In this document: positions 37,601 to 47,373 of the stretch, piece after piece | How positions within the stretch are numbered: position 1 is the first letter of the stretch | Layout of the letters: each line of letters begins with the position of its first letter | Origin: Oscheius onirici | Lineage: Eukaryota > Nematoda > Chromadorea > Rhabditida > Rhabditidae | Direction of reading: 5' to 3' | Length of the DNA stretch: 64,000 nucleotides | NCBI GenBank assembly: GCA_932521025.1 | Contig: OW051472.1 | Span: 1,550,001 to 1,614,000 of the forward strand | Position numbers and translations under genes: made by a program | Notes under the pieces: model-generated | Told to the model about the DNA's origin: nothing | What the model saw: the letters and a program-made list of their open reading frames with translations, nothing else | Databases searched by the model: none

Positions 37601-38816
37601 CCATTGAAGTCTTATCAAACAAAAGTTACAAATGCTAAAATCTTCAGCGCTTTTTTTTTCAGGGTTTTTGATCCGCACCCAAAAATTGGACACTCAACCA
37701 AAAAATTCCGAAGTTCGCTGCGTATCCTTCAATTTTGTTGGCAGAGTATTCAGGTTTTTGATACTCTGCAAACAAGCGGGTCTCTAGGGGAAGAACTAAA
37801 ACCTCACGGTAACCCTCTTGATTTTTTTAGCAGACTACACAGTTCCATTGCCGCAGTTGCGACCCTTACCAAAATTTTGCAAAAAAAAAAATTCCTACTC
37901 AAACTATCAAAACTTCCAAAATTTTCAGGCCACTTTGACAAGAAGGCCTCTTGCGATCCTTACCAAAATTTTGCAAAAAAAAAAATTCCTACTCAAACTA
38001 TCAAAACTTTCAAAATTTTCAGGCCACTTTGACAAGAAGATTCGCGTCTATGACGGCAGGGCCGAACAGCCGGTTCAGACTCTCGAAATGGCCGGGAAAG
38101 TCACATCTTTGGACATTGCCTCAGACGGTCATTCCATCCTCTGCTCAACCAGAGATGATACCCTCTCCCTTCTGGATATCCGAAACTTGGGGATTCTTCA
38201 CATTTACAGCGCCGAACAGTACAGGACATCTTCCGATTTCTCCAGATGCATACTTTCTCCCGGGATGGATTATGTGGCCGCTGGATCATCTGATGGACAC
38301 GTCTATGTCTGGAACCTGAACAATACAAAACTGGAAAAAGTTCTGGGCATAAGAGGTCATGAGTGAGTTTTTTCGTGTTTCAAAGGGTCTTTATAGTCGT
38401 TTCAAATGGGAAGAAAGCACTTATTGAAGAACCTTGCTTCAGACGATAGTTCAAAAATTTGGTTTCCCCACGCGGTTTTTTACGCACTGAATTCAAAAAA
38501 TATACTTAGAAAACGTGAAAGTAATTGGAAAAGGGCAAAAATACAAGCTTTGAACATTCGGGGTTGACGCACCAAAAATTTGAACTGAGGGGGTCGCCAG
38601 CTCTATACGTTTTCGATTCCAAATCGACTCAGTGAATATTGTTTTTGTTTCAAAATGTATGTAGATATCTACCTACAACAGTATAGCAATAGTCGGGCTG
38701 CCAGTAGCAAGAAAAATACTATTTTCAGACACCCAGCCCTGGCTGTCCGCTGGAACCCCTGCGGACGTGGTCTTCTCAGCTGCGACAAACTGAAACACGT
38801 CGCCTACTGGACCTAG
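31649..38816 (+). CDS. atg-16: ATG16-type autophagy protein (coiled coil plus WD40)
   Basis: Twelve exons join in phase: 31649-31751, 31940-32003, 32580-32741, 33221-33293, 33690-33868, 33915-33983, 34646-34733, 35286-35407, 35450-35576, 35618-35816, 38023-38362 and 38729-38816, giving 537 residues. The N terminus ([20 protein letters not shown]) fits the ATG5-binding helix. A coiled coil spans about 60-215. Residues 247-537 form about seven WD40 blades ([45 protein letters not shown]). In this family the protein scaffolds ATG12-ATG5 and directs LC3/GABARAP (LGG) lipidation to forming autophagosomes. Nematodes have two ATG16 paralogues and I cannot decide which this is. Exon 11 has a duplicated 3' splice site. 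The introns are long and full of repeats and TGTTTCA motifs. Confidence 0.92.
32207..32363. repeat. Foldback MITE in atg-16 intron 2
   Basis: GAAGATTTTAGCTCTTCCCTTCGAGACCCAC is inverted as GTGGGGTCTCGAAGGGAAGA plus GCTAAAATCTTTC. The inner part carries GGATACTCAGCC and GGCTGAGTATCC, shared with elements near 3650, 10110, 37700, 54300 and 58250. Confidence 0.7.
34312..34367. mobile_element. 56-base hAT-like remnant with exact 8-base duplication
   Basis: The element reads TAGGCTTGTTGATTCTGGGT at the left and TTTTCAACAAGCCTG at the right, flanked on both sides by TTTGACAT (34304-34311 and 34368-34375). Its ends match the 528-base element at 63066-63593. It lies in intron 6 of atg-16 and is among the shortest such elements one could delimit. 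Confidence 0.8.
36489..36996. mobile_element. Foldback element with TTGTTCCGCGGAACAA ends, copy 1
   Basis: The left end has GAGACTATTGTTCCGCCGAACAA and the right end TTGTTCCGCGGAACAATAGTC, each itself palindromic. The interior has two direct modules starting GCTTTTAGTGATAGCCTAA and containing TATCACTCTCGC, plus repeated GCTGAAAGCGAAAAG.GGCGATT units near the right end. The same plan recurs at 45029-45480. Located in atg-16 intron 10. Confidence 0.7.
37861..38048 (+). repeat. 94-base tandem duplication across a 3' splice site
   Basis: Copy 1 (37861-37954) and copy 2 (37955 onward) both read CTTACCAAAATTTTGCAAAA, then CTACTCAAACTATCAAAACT, then AATTTTCAG followed by GCCACTTTGACAAGAAG, the first codons of atg-16 exon 11. 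Only the second acceptor (exon from 38023) keeps the frame; use of the first (from 37929) hits a TGA near 38028. Confidence 0.9.
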
Positions 38817-39092
38817 GTTTTTTCCTCAATTTTCTTGTCAAAATACCAGTTGTTCCCACTAGTCTTTCTCCTAGAATCCCTCCCCCAAAAAACTTTCAGA
38901 AGGTAATATTGTACGGTTTTAAATTCCTCAGTGATTCCAGAGAGACCGAAAATGAATACGAAGAACATAATTTCTATGGCATTTTTGTAAATACAGGATA
39001 TTTTTTGTGTCCTTTTTGTGAATGAAAATTTTGATTTTTCCAATGTTGATTGTTTCAGAGGGATTACGGTAGTTAAATTTTTCCGTATGTTC

Positions 39093-39486
39093 CAGGGTTG
39101 GGCGAGCAGCGATTTTTTGTGCGAGTGCGAGCGCGAGCAGACCTCTCAATTTTAGCGCGAGCACTTTCCCAAATATGGAAATTGGACTTTTTCGATTTTT
39201 ATCAATCATTTTCGGTATTTTTTGATCTTATTTTTATTTATTATTGTAGAATATCCTATTTGGAACGTTTTGATACCAAAACGACCGAAAAAAAATCGGA
39301 AACAAATATAAAAATCGAAAAAGGATAAGCAAAATTGGACACATTTTTCAAAATCTATCGCGTTTTTATCCGATCGGTGTGGGACCCACTGCTCGCAGGT
39401 TGCTTGCGAGCACAGCTCTGCTCGCACCGCGAGCGCGTGCATTTTCAAATTTTGTGCTCGCGAGCGCAAGCGCTTGCCCAACCCTG
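39093..39486. mobile_element. Complete hAT-like element, exact 8-base duplication
   Basis: The ends CAGGGTTGGGCGAGC and GCTTGCCCAACCCTG are inverted, and GTATGTTC lies immediately on both sides (39085-39092 and 39487-39494). The subterminal arms are rich in GCGAGC and GCTCGC repeats. The interior is AT-rich and non-coding. It inserted about 280 bases after the atg-16 stop codon. A half copy is at 15708. Confidence 0.9.
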
Positions 39487-39494
39487 GTATGTTC

Positions 39495-40423
39495 CCAAAA
39501 CTCTCGAAAGTGATCGTTTCGAACAGGTTCTGAAACCTAAAAAGGAAACAATTCCAGCCGCTTTGTAGGCGAGTAATGGGCTGCCAAAAATGTTTCAGAA
39601 ATTTCACCACAGAAGAATTTGTTCATGCCTTTACTCATCGTACTTGTAAAATATTGATATTTTGACCACTCAGCAGTCCAATCTTCTCGTTTTTTTTTTG
39701 TTCGTCTTTTTTTGAGCTAAATATGTTTTAGACAATGTACTAGAGATTATTTCGTACCACACTCTCCTTTGGCTGTTCAATGGTCTTATCGAAATATTTC
39801 ATTTTCAGTACTTTGTGAGAATGGAAGCAGAAGTTAGAGATCAATATGTACAATAGAGTAAAGAAAAAGAAAAGCAATGGGAAGAGGTAAAATTGCAAAA
39901 AGGCACGTATGAAAACAAACAGTACTGCACAGTTTTTGGTATGAGACTAACAGAAAAATCTCGTTATGGCTGTTCTTTGGACTCTATTTTTCTAATAATG
40001 TTTCAACGTTAGCATCCAACAACATAATGTTTCAACGTCAACAAGTAAATGACGGAAAGAAAGATCGATGGACGCCGGGGCTGGTTTTACGAAAAATGCT
40101 TTGGCAAGAACAGAATTTTTCGGTCCTTTCTTGTTTCAAAAAAGGTATAAATAAAAATCTTGCTAGTTTTCGTAATATCGCTGGAATTTTGGTAATCAAA
40201 AATGTACTAACGAAAATTTTTGTTCTTGTTTTTAGTGGGTACTGTTAGCTATTTTTGAAGAACTTTGTATCAGAACATTTACTAAAGAAGAATTTGGTTT
40301 TGCCGTTACTATATTGTCCACTTGGCTCATAGTAAAATAATTTTGAACGCGTGTACTATTCCAGAAGCATTCGTCTGCTACGATTTCAATAGAAAAAAAA
40401 ACTCATAATTTGTTCAAAGAAAC
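39495..40423. other. Intergenic, no gene seen
   Basis: No exon recognised. It includes four of the plus-strand TGTTTCA motifs. Confidence 0.4.
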
Positions 40424-41614
40424 TCAAACTTTTGGATAAATCGACGGAGAAAGAGGATACAGGGGAGCTGAAGCAGTAGGATAGGGCTGAGGGACGGTTC
40501 TCTCAGCAGCGGCTCTGTTTCTCTTGTCACGACGCTTCTTGCACCAGACGGCGCAGATACAGCAGGGAGAGAAAAAGCAGATGGCACAGCAGCAACAGCA
40601 GAGTGAAAGAACGAAGAGTACTGTCAGGACGATCATCCTGAAATGTTTTTTATTGGTTTTAAGGCCTTTTCCTGCCGTGAATTTCTGACCCGTGGTCTTT
40701 TTGCTCCATGGTCTCTCTTCCTTAGACCTTTTTGCCCAGTGATTTTCAAGTTTATATACGGTAAAAATATATTGTTTTTCACGAGTAAAACCCTGTTAGC
40801 GAAATACCAAAAGTTAGAGGTGAGATCATTGTTTTTCGCAACAAAAATGTTTCGAGCTTTACATAGGTAAACGGACGGCCTTGTCTTTCAATGCGAAAAG
40901 AATGTATCCAAAAAAGACAATCATCACCTTGAGTATGGTTCTCAGCTTATGATTTGTTGAAGGAAAAGATCCTTTTTTCCAGAATTTTCCCCTACAAAAT
41001 GTCCAGAGAGTAGCAAGTCTAACAAAAATTTTGATGCCATTTGATCAAAAAATAGTTTCAACGTTAGGTGAAAAGTAAGCAACAACTCGGAAACTTACTA
41101 AACAGTGTCAATGGTATCCCTTCTTCTAAAAAGACTCAATTCTCTCTGTTCAAACATACCTACCGCATTGCTTGTATTAGCAGCACCCCCTTGCGTAAGA
41201 AATACGCAATTGCGTATTCGCGTTTTTGGGGTCCATGCGGCATTTTCTGACATTGTGATGTTCTGCAAACTTGTAGCCCATGACGTCCTCTACAACTTTG
41301 CAGAGCATCAAAAAGCTGAAAAATGTCGTCTTGACCCTGAAGAATGTGAATACGTAACTGCGTAATTGCGTAATAGTTACAAGACAAACGTCAAAACAGT
41401 TTAAAATTTTCCGTAAACTACCAACGGAAACCAGGAATTCACTAATTGTGAGAATGTTTGTCTACTGTCAAACTAAAATCTCAAAAAATCCCCCAGCAAC
41501 TCACCAAACATAGCTCTTGATTTCAAAGGGCGTATAGTACCATGCCCATCGAATAATATTGTACCAGTCTAGTGCCAATAAACTCTCCCAGATGGGAGGA
41601 ATTTCGTCGGACAT
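40424..41614 (-). CDS. Small Cys-rich single-pass membrane protein
   Basis: Two exons on the minus strand, 41614-41505 and 40637-40424, join in phase 2 to give 107 residues. The start is the ATG of MSDEIPPIWESLLALDW. Exon 2 encodes a hydrophobic segment packed with cysteines (VLFVLSLCCCCCAICFFSPC), then CKKRRDKRNR and a Pro/Tyr-rich tail (PQPYPTASAPLYPLSPSIYP). The layout resembles CYSTM- or Shisa-tail-like membrane proteins, where palmitoylated cysteines next to the membrane and PPxY/PxYP-type tails are common, but I do not recognise a family. Two more orphan exons upstream (43192-43337, 44541-44642) also end in phase 2 and could be alternative first exons or parts of sister genes. Confidence 0.65.
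41193..41372. repeat. Foldback with ACGCAATTGCGTA ends
   Basis: AAATACGCAATTGCGTATTCGC at the left is inverted as GAATACGTAACTGCGTAATTGCGTA at the right, and CTACAACTTTGCAGAGCATC in the right half is inverted relative to GATGTTCTGCAAACTTGTAG in the left half. It is part of intron 1 of the gene at 40424. A half copy occurs at 45803-45950. Confidence 0.65.
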
Positions 41615-43191
41615 TCGAGGCAGACAAATAGAAAACAAGGAGGCTCGGAGCTGAGGTCAAAATAGGCTCTCTCCTTCCTCGCGTAAAATCGATTCTGAGG
41701 CGGTCTTCGGGCTCAATTGAGAGAGGGGGGAGGGAGCGTTGAAATAATGTAGGTTCTTTTTGGTTCAGAGGTATGAGTCACGGAGACTCTCTAGAGCATG
41801 ATTAGAGAGGCGGAAGGGAGTGCTTATTTGAAGAGCTGGATTGAGAAATGTGTTTGCTTACGCTGTGTTTTCGCGGTTACTAGTGGGGATAACGGTGACT
41901 AATTTTTGAGCTGATTTTGCTCAATGAGTCATGAGAATATGAGGGTTTCGAGCACGAAAATAGCGATTTTGAAAGATTGTTCGTTCACGGAAACGTGACG
42001 AGAATGTCCTTTTGCCTATATGCAGATTGTGAAACAGAAGAAAACCAATGATTGAAGGAAAAATAGTGATCTAAAAAGGAAAGAGGATCTACTAACATAC
42101 TGCAAACATCTTGGGGTTGTATACTTTCTGTGGAACAGTTTAGCAATAAAACTCTGTTGGAAAGCCCAAAATACTGGATTTTTCAGGATTCACGTTCGGA
42201 TGACAAGTACTTGCTTAGACCTGAATGTTTACAAAAAAATATGTGTCTCCAAAGGCGTCAATAAATTGTGAAGAAAGGTAACCAGAAGTCTATGAACTAA
42301 CGCTGACGCGTAAAATAATGTATACAGTGGAACTGCCAACTGGCTGACAATTAGAAACAAGAGATTCGAAAATAAAAACGCTGAGTTCTCAAAAAGGTGA
42401 ACCCACAATGTTCTTGAGGCCTTGATTGACGCCATCAAGCATTGATCGAGATGTAAACAAGTTCGCAACAGCAGTTTAGATCATACCTACTCTTTAAAAC
42501 AAGAAAGTTATTCAACAACTTTCACAGTATGTAATTTACCTAGATGTCAAACAGAAAACGGATTAAAAACTTTTGTACTCCAATAAGAGGCAGCCTAAAG
42601 CAATACTGGAGAAAAAGTTGAATCAAAAATGTTTCACCAAATTTATGGACCTCTCTCTCTCTCTCTTTAGGCACTCTGATTCGATTGCTCATTGCCGACT
42701 TCGTGAACATGATAAAAACAGCACGCACGTTCCATCACTCACGACTGTGAACATTTAAAATTGGGCGCAACAAAATGTTTCAACCAGGATATATACTCGT
42801 CAGGGGTTCTTCCGAGGCAATTTCTTTACTCTTTGTTGAAAAAAATAATCCAAGAAAGGACACTTCAGTCGCTGGAATTCTCAGGAAAAGAGCTTCCAGT
42901 TTATCCCTCATTTGCCACATATTTTCCGCTCAAATAGTTCTTTGAATTGTACCCAAAAATTGTTTCACAGAACTGTCGTAGTCTCTAGCCTTTGCTTATT
43001 GATTTTTGAATGTAACAGTTGCTTACACAGCAAGCTTTTGAGCCCGAAAATGAGGTCGTAAAAAGAATTGACTGGAAAGGAAAAATCCAAAATGTTTCGC
43101 CAAATCTATAAAACCGTTTACTTTTTTTTTCTACACTAATTGTGTCTTTTTTCTGTTCCAAATCATAGAAAGTCCTCCAAGAAATACTCAC
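41615..43191. other. No convincing gene
   Basis: Short minus-strand frames are open (for example near 42230-42470) but none has matched acceptor, donor and phase. It includes three plus-strand TGTTTCA motifs and a (CT)n run near 42650. Confidence 0.35.
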
Positions 43192-43337
43192 GTTGCATCA
43201 TTCCAATCTACATTCTGGCACCTTTCAGTTTCCACAAAATCATAGAGTTTTCTAGCAAGAGGATGTCTTTCCAGTAGACAATCTGCTCCTGACTTTAGAA
43301 TTTTGTCCAAAATTCCGTTGACAGTCGGATCCTCCAT
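43192..43337 (-). CDS. Orphan first exon of unknown minus-strand gene
   Basis: From an ATG at 43337 the frame encodes MEDPTVNGILDKILKSGADC, then LLERHPLARKLYDFVETERC and QNVDWNDA, and ends at a strong GTGAGT donor in phase 2. Codon use and composition look genuine, and a stop lies just upstream in frame. The downstream partner is unknown; the membrane exon at 40637-40424 accepts the same phase. A transposon begins only 23 bases upstream of the ATG. Product unknown. Confidence 0.45.
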
Positions 43338-43360
43338 CTTTTAGGGCTGTTTTTAATATA

Positions 43361-44197
43361 TTAGATCGCCGGATAAGTATTTTCCTTTTGATCATAACTC
43401 TCTCTAATTTTAACGAAATCGAGCAAACTCAGTTCCAAAATGTAGATCTACCCGAGGCCGAATTAATAGGCTATATAAGAGACCTGGATATCTCATCGTC
43501 GGAGAATAGTGAACGTTCCAAGGTTCGATCAAAACACAATTTTGCCCATAACTCTCCAGGGTTGCATCCTACAAAAAAAGTTGTCAACTACAATAATTTT
43601 TTCTCGGAAAGACGAGTATTTTCCTTTTTTGAAAAATGATTTTCGACTTTGGGATCATGTCGAAACTGCAAATGTCCGGCTGGCGCAGTGGGTTTGGAAA
43701 ATTCACGCTGGAGCGACCAGGGTTCGAGTCCGCCGTGAGCAAATCTTTTTGTTTTTTAACTGTAGCATTCTACTCGGTTGAATATCACCCCTGCAAAATA
43801 TCAGCTTGATTGGTGGGTGGTATACATCATCCCCCCCCCCCCCGTGGCCATTCAGCGCGGGGGGATAATGTATACCAAGGTTTTTCACGTCAAATCGCTT
43901 CGTAAAGAAGGGCAAATAATAAATATAGTGTAAGTAAGCTATTATTATCCTTTTCCACTGTTTATCTGTAGTTGACAAATTTTTTGTAGGATGCAACCCT
44001 GGAGAGTTATGGGCAAAATTGTGTTTTGATCGAACCTTGGAACGTTCACTATTCTCCGACTATGAGATATCCAGGTCTCTTATATAGCCTATTAATTCGG
44101 CCTCGGGTAGATCTACATTTTGGAACTGAGTTTGCTCGATTTCGTTAAAATTAGAGAGAGTTATGATCAAAAGGAAAATACTTATCCGGCGACCTAA
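43361..44197. mobile_element. Long terminal-inverted-repeat element with tRNA-like core
   Basis: Arms of about 240 bases are inverted: TTAGATCGCCGGATAAGTAT at 43361 against ATACTTATCCGGCGACCTAA ending at 44197, continuing inward to GGGTTGCATCCTACAAAAAA. TA lies at both ends, so a TA target duplication is possible. The core contains a tRNA-like segment, a run of C and an inner inverted repeat (TATACATCATCCCCC against GGGGGATAATGTATA). Near-identical arms point to recent activity or conversion. Non-coding. Confidence 0.75.
43675..43745 (+). repeat. tRNA-like segment inside the inverted-repeat element
   Basis: An A box, TGGCGCAGTGG, is followed by a B box, GGGTTCGAGTCC, at tRNA spacing. The acceptor and T stems do not pair well, so this looks like a tRNA-derived pseudogene or promoter rather than a working tRNA. 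Confidence 0.5.
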
Positions 44198-44540
44198 TAG
44201 TTTGGTGGGAAAATTTAAAGAGTATGGGAGCAAGAACCGGTAGTCGGGAGAGCTTTGTTTGCCTACTTGGGAATGAGTCATTCCCATGAGTTTTAGTGGC
44301 CAGTTTTGACGGGGAAAATGAAAGATTTTTTGGTGGGAAAAGATAGAAATTTGATTTATATTACTGTGAGCTTCTTTTTGGTCGAAAAGTTGGCAAAAAG
44401 AGAGATTTTGGGTAGGGAAAACGGATCCTTTTTGGATTTTGGGTAGGAAAATCGGATTTTTTATTGGAAACCAGCCATTTTTTTGACAAAAACTCGTGTT
44501 TTTAGACGTTAAAACGGAAAAATCATGGCAAGAAACTCAC

Positions 44541-44642
44541 ATCCATGTACCGGGAGCACAGGCAACGAAATCTCCAGGCTGGTCGTTGCAATTTGGGGTA
44601 AAGTAGCACTCCATGTGACAAGCCTCCAGACAGTTTTCCATA
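44541..44642 (-). CDS. Orphan Cys-rich exon of unknown minus-strand gene
   Basis: After a good TTTTCCAG acceptor the exon reads MENCLEACHMECYFTPNCND, then QPGDFVACAPGTW, with cysteines spaced C-x3-C-x3-C-x5-C-x8-C. It ends at ATG TGA GT, where TGA could be a stop or the middle of a GTGAGT donor in phase 2. The Cys spacing suggests an extracellular disulphide-rich module. A second frame is also open, but its codon use is poorer. Partner exons were not found. Confidence 0.4.
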
Positions 44643-45028
44643 CTGGAAAAGCAGGAAACGGCGAGGCCTAAAATAAGAGCATCCTTTGGCAAAATTTAAT
44701 CAATTTCCCCTGCCTTACGACAACATATTATTTATATCACTTCTCAGAAGGGGCGCGGGGTTTCAGTTACCGTCGCGGGGTTACGGTTACTCTCACAGGG
44801 GTTCAGTTTTATTTCTCGAAAAGCTCGAAAAATACAAAAAAAATTGCAGTTATGTCTCATTATCTGCGCAGAATGTCTCACTCTGTATCGCGCAAAGCTC
44901 TCGGCCAAAATTTACCAGTGATTATTCACCGTATTTTGCTCACCTTGTTTCTAAAAGCACTGTAGCTTACCCTAAGAACTATACAAATGCTGTGACCAGT
45001 ATTGTCCCCTTTGTCTCCATTTTGTTGG

Positions 45029-45480
45029 GGGCGAGACGTTAGTTCCGCGGAACTAAACCGCTGCGGTGGTCAAGTCATCGACACGGGGGTAAAGTACTCT
45101 TTCTGCGGAACTGCACTGGAAACAATAGTCAGGGTAAAAAATAACATCAGTATTCTTCTAGTGATAGCCTAGGCATTTAACAGGGGTTATCACTCTCGAT
45201 GTGGGCTTTCACTTGGGTCTGCGATGTCATAACTTCCTGGCAATCAGTATGCTTTTAGTGATAGCCTAAGCCTTAAATAGGGATATATCACTCTCGCTGT
45301 GCATGTCAGCTGGGCTGAGGATGTACATGCTTTCGGGGAACAGATTACTTCAAACGATGAGTTAAAAATTTGTCAAAAAAGCATTCGATTTGATTAAAAA
45401 TGAGAGTGAGACGTAGTTCCGCACTGAAAACGGTGGGTGATACGTTAGATCCGCGGAACTAATCTCCCCCCCCCCCCCCC
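45029..45480. mobile_element. Foldback element with CCGCGGAACTAA ends, copy 2
   Basis: GGGCGAGACGTTAGTTCCGC on the left is answered by GATCCGCGGAACTAATCTCCC on the right, ending in a run of fifteen C. The interior repeats the two direct modules (TAGTGATAGCCTA.GC and TATCACTCTCG) found in the copy at 36489-36996. The terminal palindromes differ in the spacer (TAGTTCCGCGGAACTA against TTGTTCCGCGGAACAA). Confidence 0.7.
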
Positions 45481-45570
45481 ATTTTGTTTGAACGTTTCTC
45501 AGAAAGTTTTGTTTATGTAGTGTTAGCGGCAGTAGCTAACAGGTAACTGAAACCCCGTGAGGGTAATAAT

Positions 45571-45707
45571 CAGGGCTGGGCGAATAGTTCGCATTCGCGA
45601 TTATTCGCACTTTTTTGAAATCCGCATTCTCATTCGCATCAATTTTGGCCTTGCGAATACATTCGCAATTCGCATTCGCACCTGATTTTGCTATCCGCCC
45701 AGCCCTG
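45571..45707. mobile_element. Short hAT-like element (CAGGGCTGGGC ends)
   Basis: CAGGGCTGGGCGAATAGTTC at the left is inverted as CCGCCCAGCCCTG at the right. The interior repeats CGCATTCGC-type units. The termini are close to those of the element at 39093. The flanking octamers (GTAATAAT and CCCATAAT) agree only in part, so the target duplication is uncertain. Confidence 0.65.
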
Positions 45708-45802
45708 CCCATAATACTCTTGTCGATTTTTTAGATAAACCATCTAAAAGATAGAGTGTTCTCACAAAATCCTCCGGCCTCTTGTCTCTATTCACATGTT
45801 TC

Positions 45803-45950
45803 AGGGTCAAGACGATATTTTTCAGCTTTTTGGTGTTCTGCTGTAGAAGATGTCAGGGGCTACAACTTTGCAAAACATCACAAAGTAAGAAAATGCCGTC
45901 GTGACTCCCAAAAACCATGAATACGTAATTGCGTACTCTTACGGAAAGGC
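45803..45950. repeat. Half copy of the foldback family at 41193
   Basis: Shares GGGTCAAGACGATATTTTTCAGC, CTACAACTTTGCA and GAATACGTAATTGCGTA-type blocks with 41193-41372, without a complete second arm. From 45951 to 47365 no gene was recognised. A 187-codon plus-strand frame at 46544-47107 has no domain signal and begins at a tRNA-like A box, and I treat it as chance. Confidence 0.5.
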
Positions 45951-47373
45951 TTCTAATAGAGGTTTTAGGGAATTTTCGGGCTGAGTATCCAAAATTTTGC
46001 TTACTTTATAGGGTTTGCAGTCTGTTTTTATAAATTTTCGTGCTATCCGTACCAATATCCAAAACCACTACAGCTTATTGTTAGAACAACATGAAGAAAC
46101 CGTGGAACATGAAAACTTTTGAAAACAAGGAAAAAGGAAGCTTTTTAGCTTCAAGTACTCCACAACAGCTTCTTCTTCCCTAATTTCTCTTTGTGAGAAG
46201 AATTGAGAAAAAAGCCAAAATTTTCATAAAAAAGGGAAAAACATAGGAGAAACGACCAACCCGATACAGAAGCACCTCCTTCAGCCGTATTGTTTCTAGA
46301 GAAGAACAGTCCACCCATTTTTGTTCTGAAAACAGTTTTTTTTACTTTTTTGAAGAAAGAAGAAGAAAAAGTGTCAAAAACAAAAAAATTTGAGCCCTTT
46401 TGAGCTGAGAATTTGTTGGGTAAACAAGCCAAAATCATGCTTATTTTTCTTTCCACATCTTTCTACCTAAAATAAGCCGAAACAACAAGAGAAAACAGTC
46501 AATAAAACAACCAAAAATCTGAAAAACTGGGAGTGTTGGCGCATTGGTTTGTGTTGATGCCCGAGACTGGTACCCTCCCGATTTCATGTACTCTCTCGTG
46601 GCCCCGCGTGGGTCTCTGATCATGACTCAGAGTGTGTTGAGGGACAGAGGAACGTATTTACGAAATGGGGAGAGGACATATTTTGGTTCTGAAATTGTCT
46701 ACAACTTCGTCATTGGGAAAGTGCAAAGAGACGCAGGAGTTGGAAGGGCAGAAAGTGAAAAATTTGAAAAAAAAAATATTGGTTTCAGAGAATGTACTAA
46801 CAAAGCATTTGTTTCTGCCGTTGTTGTGTGCGTGTTTTTTTATAAACAAAAAATTGTCAAACCGGAACGTAAATCCTCTAATTATACCCCTCCTCCTACC
46901 AAAAACGCTCAATTTATCGAGTCGACGACGGTATTTTCAACGCTCTTCGAACGACCAATCAGAAGTTTGAAATTCTCTGAAACCGAAGCTGCTTTTGCTT
47001 CAAGTTTTCTATATAAACAGTTACCTGTTTGGTTCTTCACTACATCGAGGAGAAACTTGTATTGCGAAAGAAAGAAAGAAACACATGGTATCTTCCCTTT
47101 GATGTGAAATGAAGAATATACGAATTTTGATTTTGGGAGTCTAGGTATTCGACACTGGGAAAGTGCAAAGGGACTGGGGAGAGCAAAAAAGCAAATACGA
47201 AACTCCTTAGTTTTAGAAAATGTACTAAGGATAAATATGTATAGGCTCGGCGTTACTGACTCCTTGAAGTTATGTTCCAAAAGCCAAGTCTCTGGGCATC
47301 GTTCGTAACTTGTCATAAACGTCTTTCTCGAATTTCAACAAGTCTGCCACTAAACCAGGGGACTACTAATCGT

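Larger units (their letters stand above)
38376..42967 (+). promoter_or_regulatory. Run of nine plus-strand TGTTTCA motifs
   Basis: Plus-strand TGTTTCA starts at 38376, 38646, 39591, 39999, 40028, 40132, 42630, 42776 and 42961, against one noticed minus-strand copy (TGAAACAG at 42030). The pair at 39999 and 40028 lies in a short direct repeat (ATAATGTTTCAACGT). TA steps follow several copies (AAGGGTCTTTATAGTC after 38376, ACCAGGATATATACTC after 42776). Candidate 21U-RNA promoters, oriented opposite to the cluster at 5368-7547. Confidence 0.45.

Noticed and set aside
37929-38028. Start of atg-16 exon 11 at the first AG of the duplication
   Set aside because: Reads into a TGA after about 33 codons. 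The second AG gives an uninterrupted WD40 frame.
42640-42670. CT-repeat near 42650 and poly-C runs at 43831 and 45466 as functional elements
   Set aside because: Simple low-complexity tracts. The C-runs lie inside or at the end of transposons and show no further structure.
46535-46600. A-box-like TTGGCGCATTGG suggesting a tRNA
   Set aside because: No B box at the right distance and no pairing arms. At most a very degraded tRNA-like repeat.
46544-47107. 187-codon plus-strand frame
   Set aside because: Lys/Phe/Ser-rich sequence without domain signals and a complementary open frame on the other strand. No splice partners.
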